This document shows positions 5,774 to 5,778 of a stretch of 5,778 bases of DNA, one piece after another. The translations under genes and the position numbers were made by a program. The notes beneath the pieces were generated by a model that made no database searches, was not told the origin of the DNA, and saw only the letters and a program-made list of their open reading frames with translations. The DNA comes from Actinomycetales bacterium (GTDB taxonomy: Bacteria > Actinomycetota > Actinomycetes > Actinomycetales > Cellulomonadaceae). The stretch covers positions 1-5,778 of the forward strand of contig JAAYZM010000058.1 in NCBI GenBank assembly GCA_012514835.1. Reading direction: 5' to 3'. Positions within the stretch are counted from its first letter, which is position 1, and every line of letters starts with the position of its first letter.

Positions 5774-5778
5774 CCCCA

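Overview
The window is a conserved housekeeping stretch from a GC-rich actinobacterium, most likely a member of the Micrococcales (a Cellulomonas/Sanguibacter-like lineage is my guess). The evidence is that codon third positions are almost all G or C, some starts are GTG, the tRNA gene encodes no CCA end, and the gene order scpB-rluB-tyrA-cmk-plsC-der is of actinobacterial type. I see no mobile element, CRISPR array, defence module or phage gene.

Positions 1-4800 hold a tightly packed plus-strand operon. It begins with the last 37 codons of scpB (chromosome segregation). Five complete genes follow: rluB (23S rRNA pseudouridine synthase), tyrA (prephenate dehydrogenase with an ACT domain), cmk (CMP kinase), a plsC-type acyltransferase, and der (double GTPase for 50S ribosome assembly). 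Three junctions are 4-base overlaps (GTGA at the rluB-tyrA and cmk-plsC junctions, ATGA at plsC-der). The tyrA-cmk overlap is 8 bases. The scpB stop lies at or 2 bases before the rluB start, depending on which ATG is used. This points to one transcript with coupled translation. The products serve growth-linked functions: chromosome handling, ribosome maturation, tyrosine synthesis, nucleotide supply and phospholipid synthesis.

Positions 4801-5023 hold a tRNA-Pro(GGG) gene with a tentative -10 element upstream and a perfect 14-bp stem-loop downstream. The stem-loop probably terminates the tRNA transcript, and possibly operon read-through as well. Convergent to this, on the minus strand at 5024-5491, is a small integral membrane protein of the DUF3817 type.

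Positions 5492-5778 have no convincing gene. They hold the leader of the membrane-protein gene, then an array of 17-bp tandem repeats (four identical copies flanked by diverged ones), then two overlapping and mutually exclusive inverted repeats and a 10-bp palindrome at the window edge. The repeat array is the most unusual element here. I found no evidence for a new multi-gene system.
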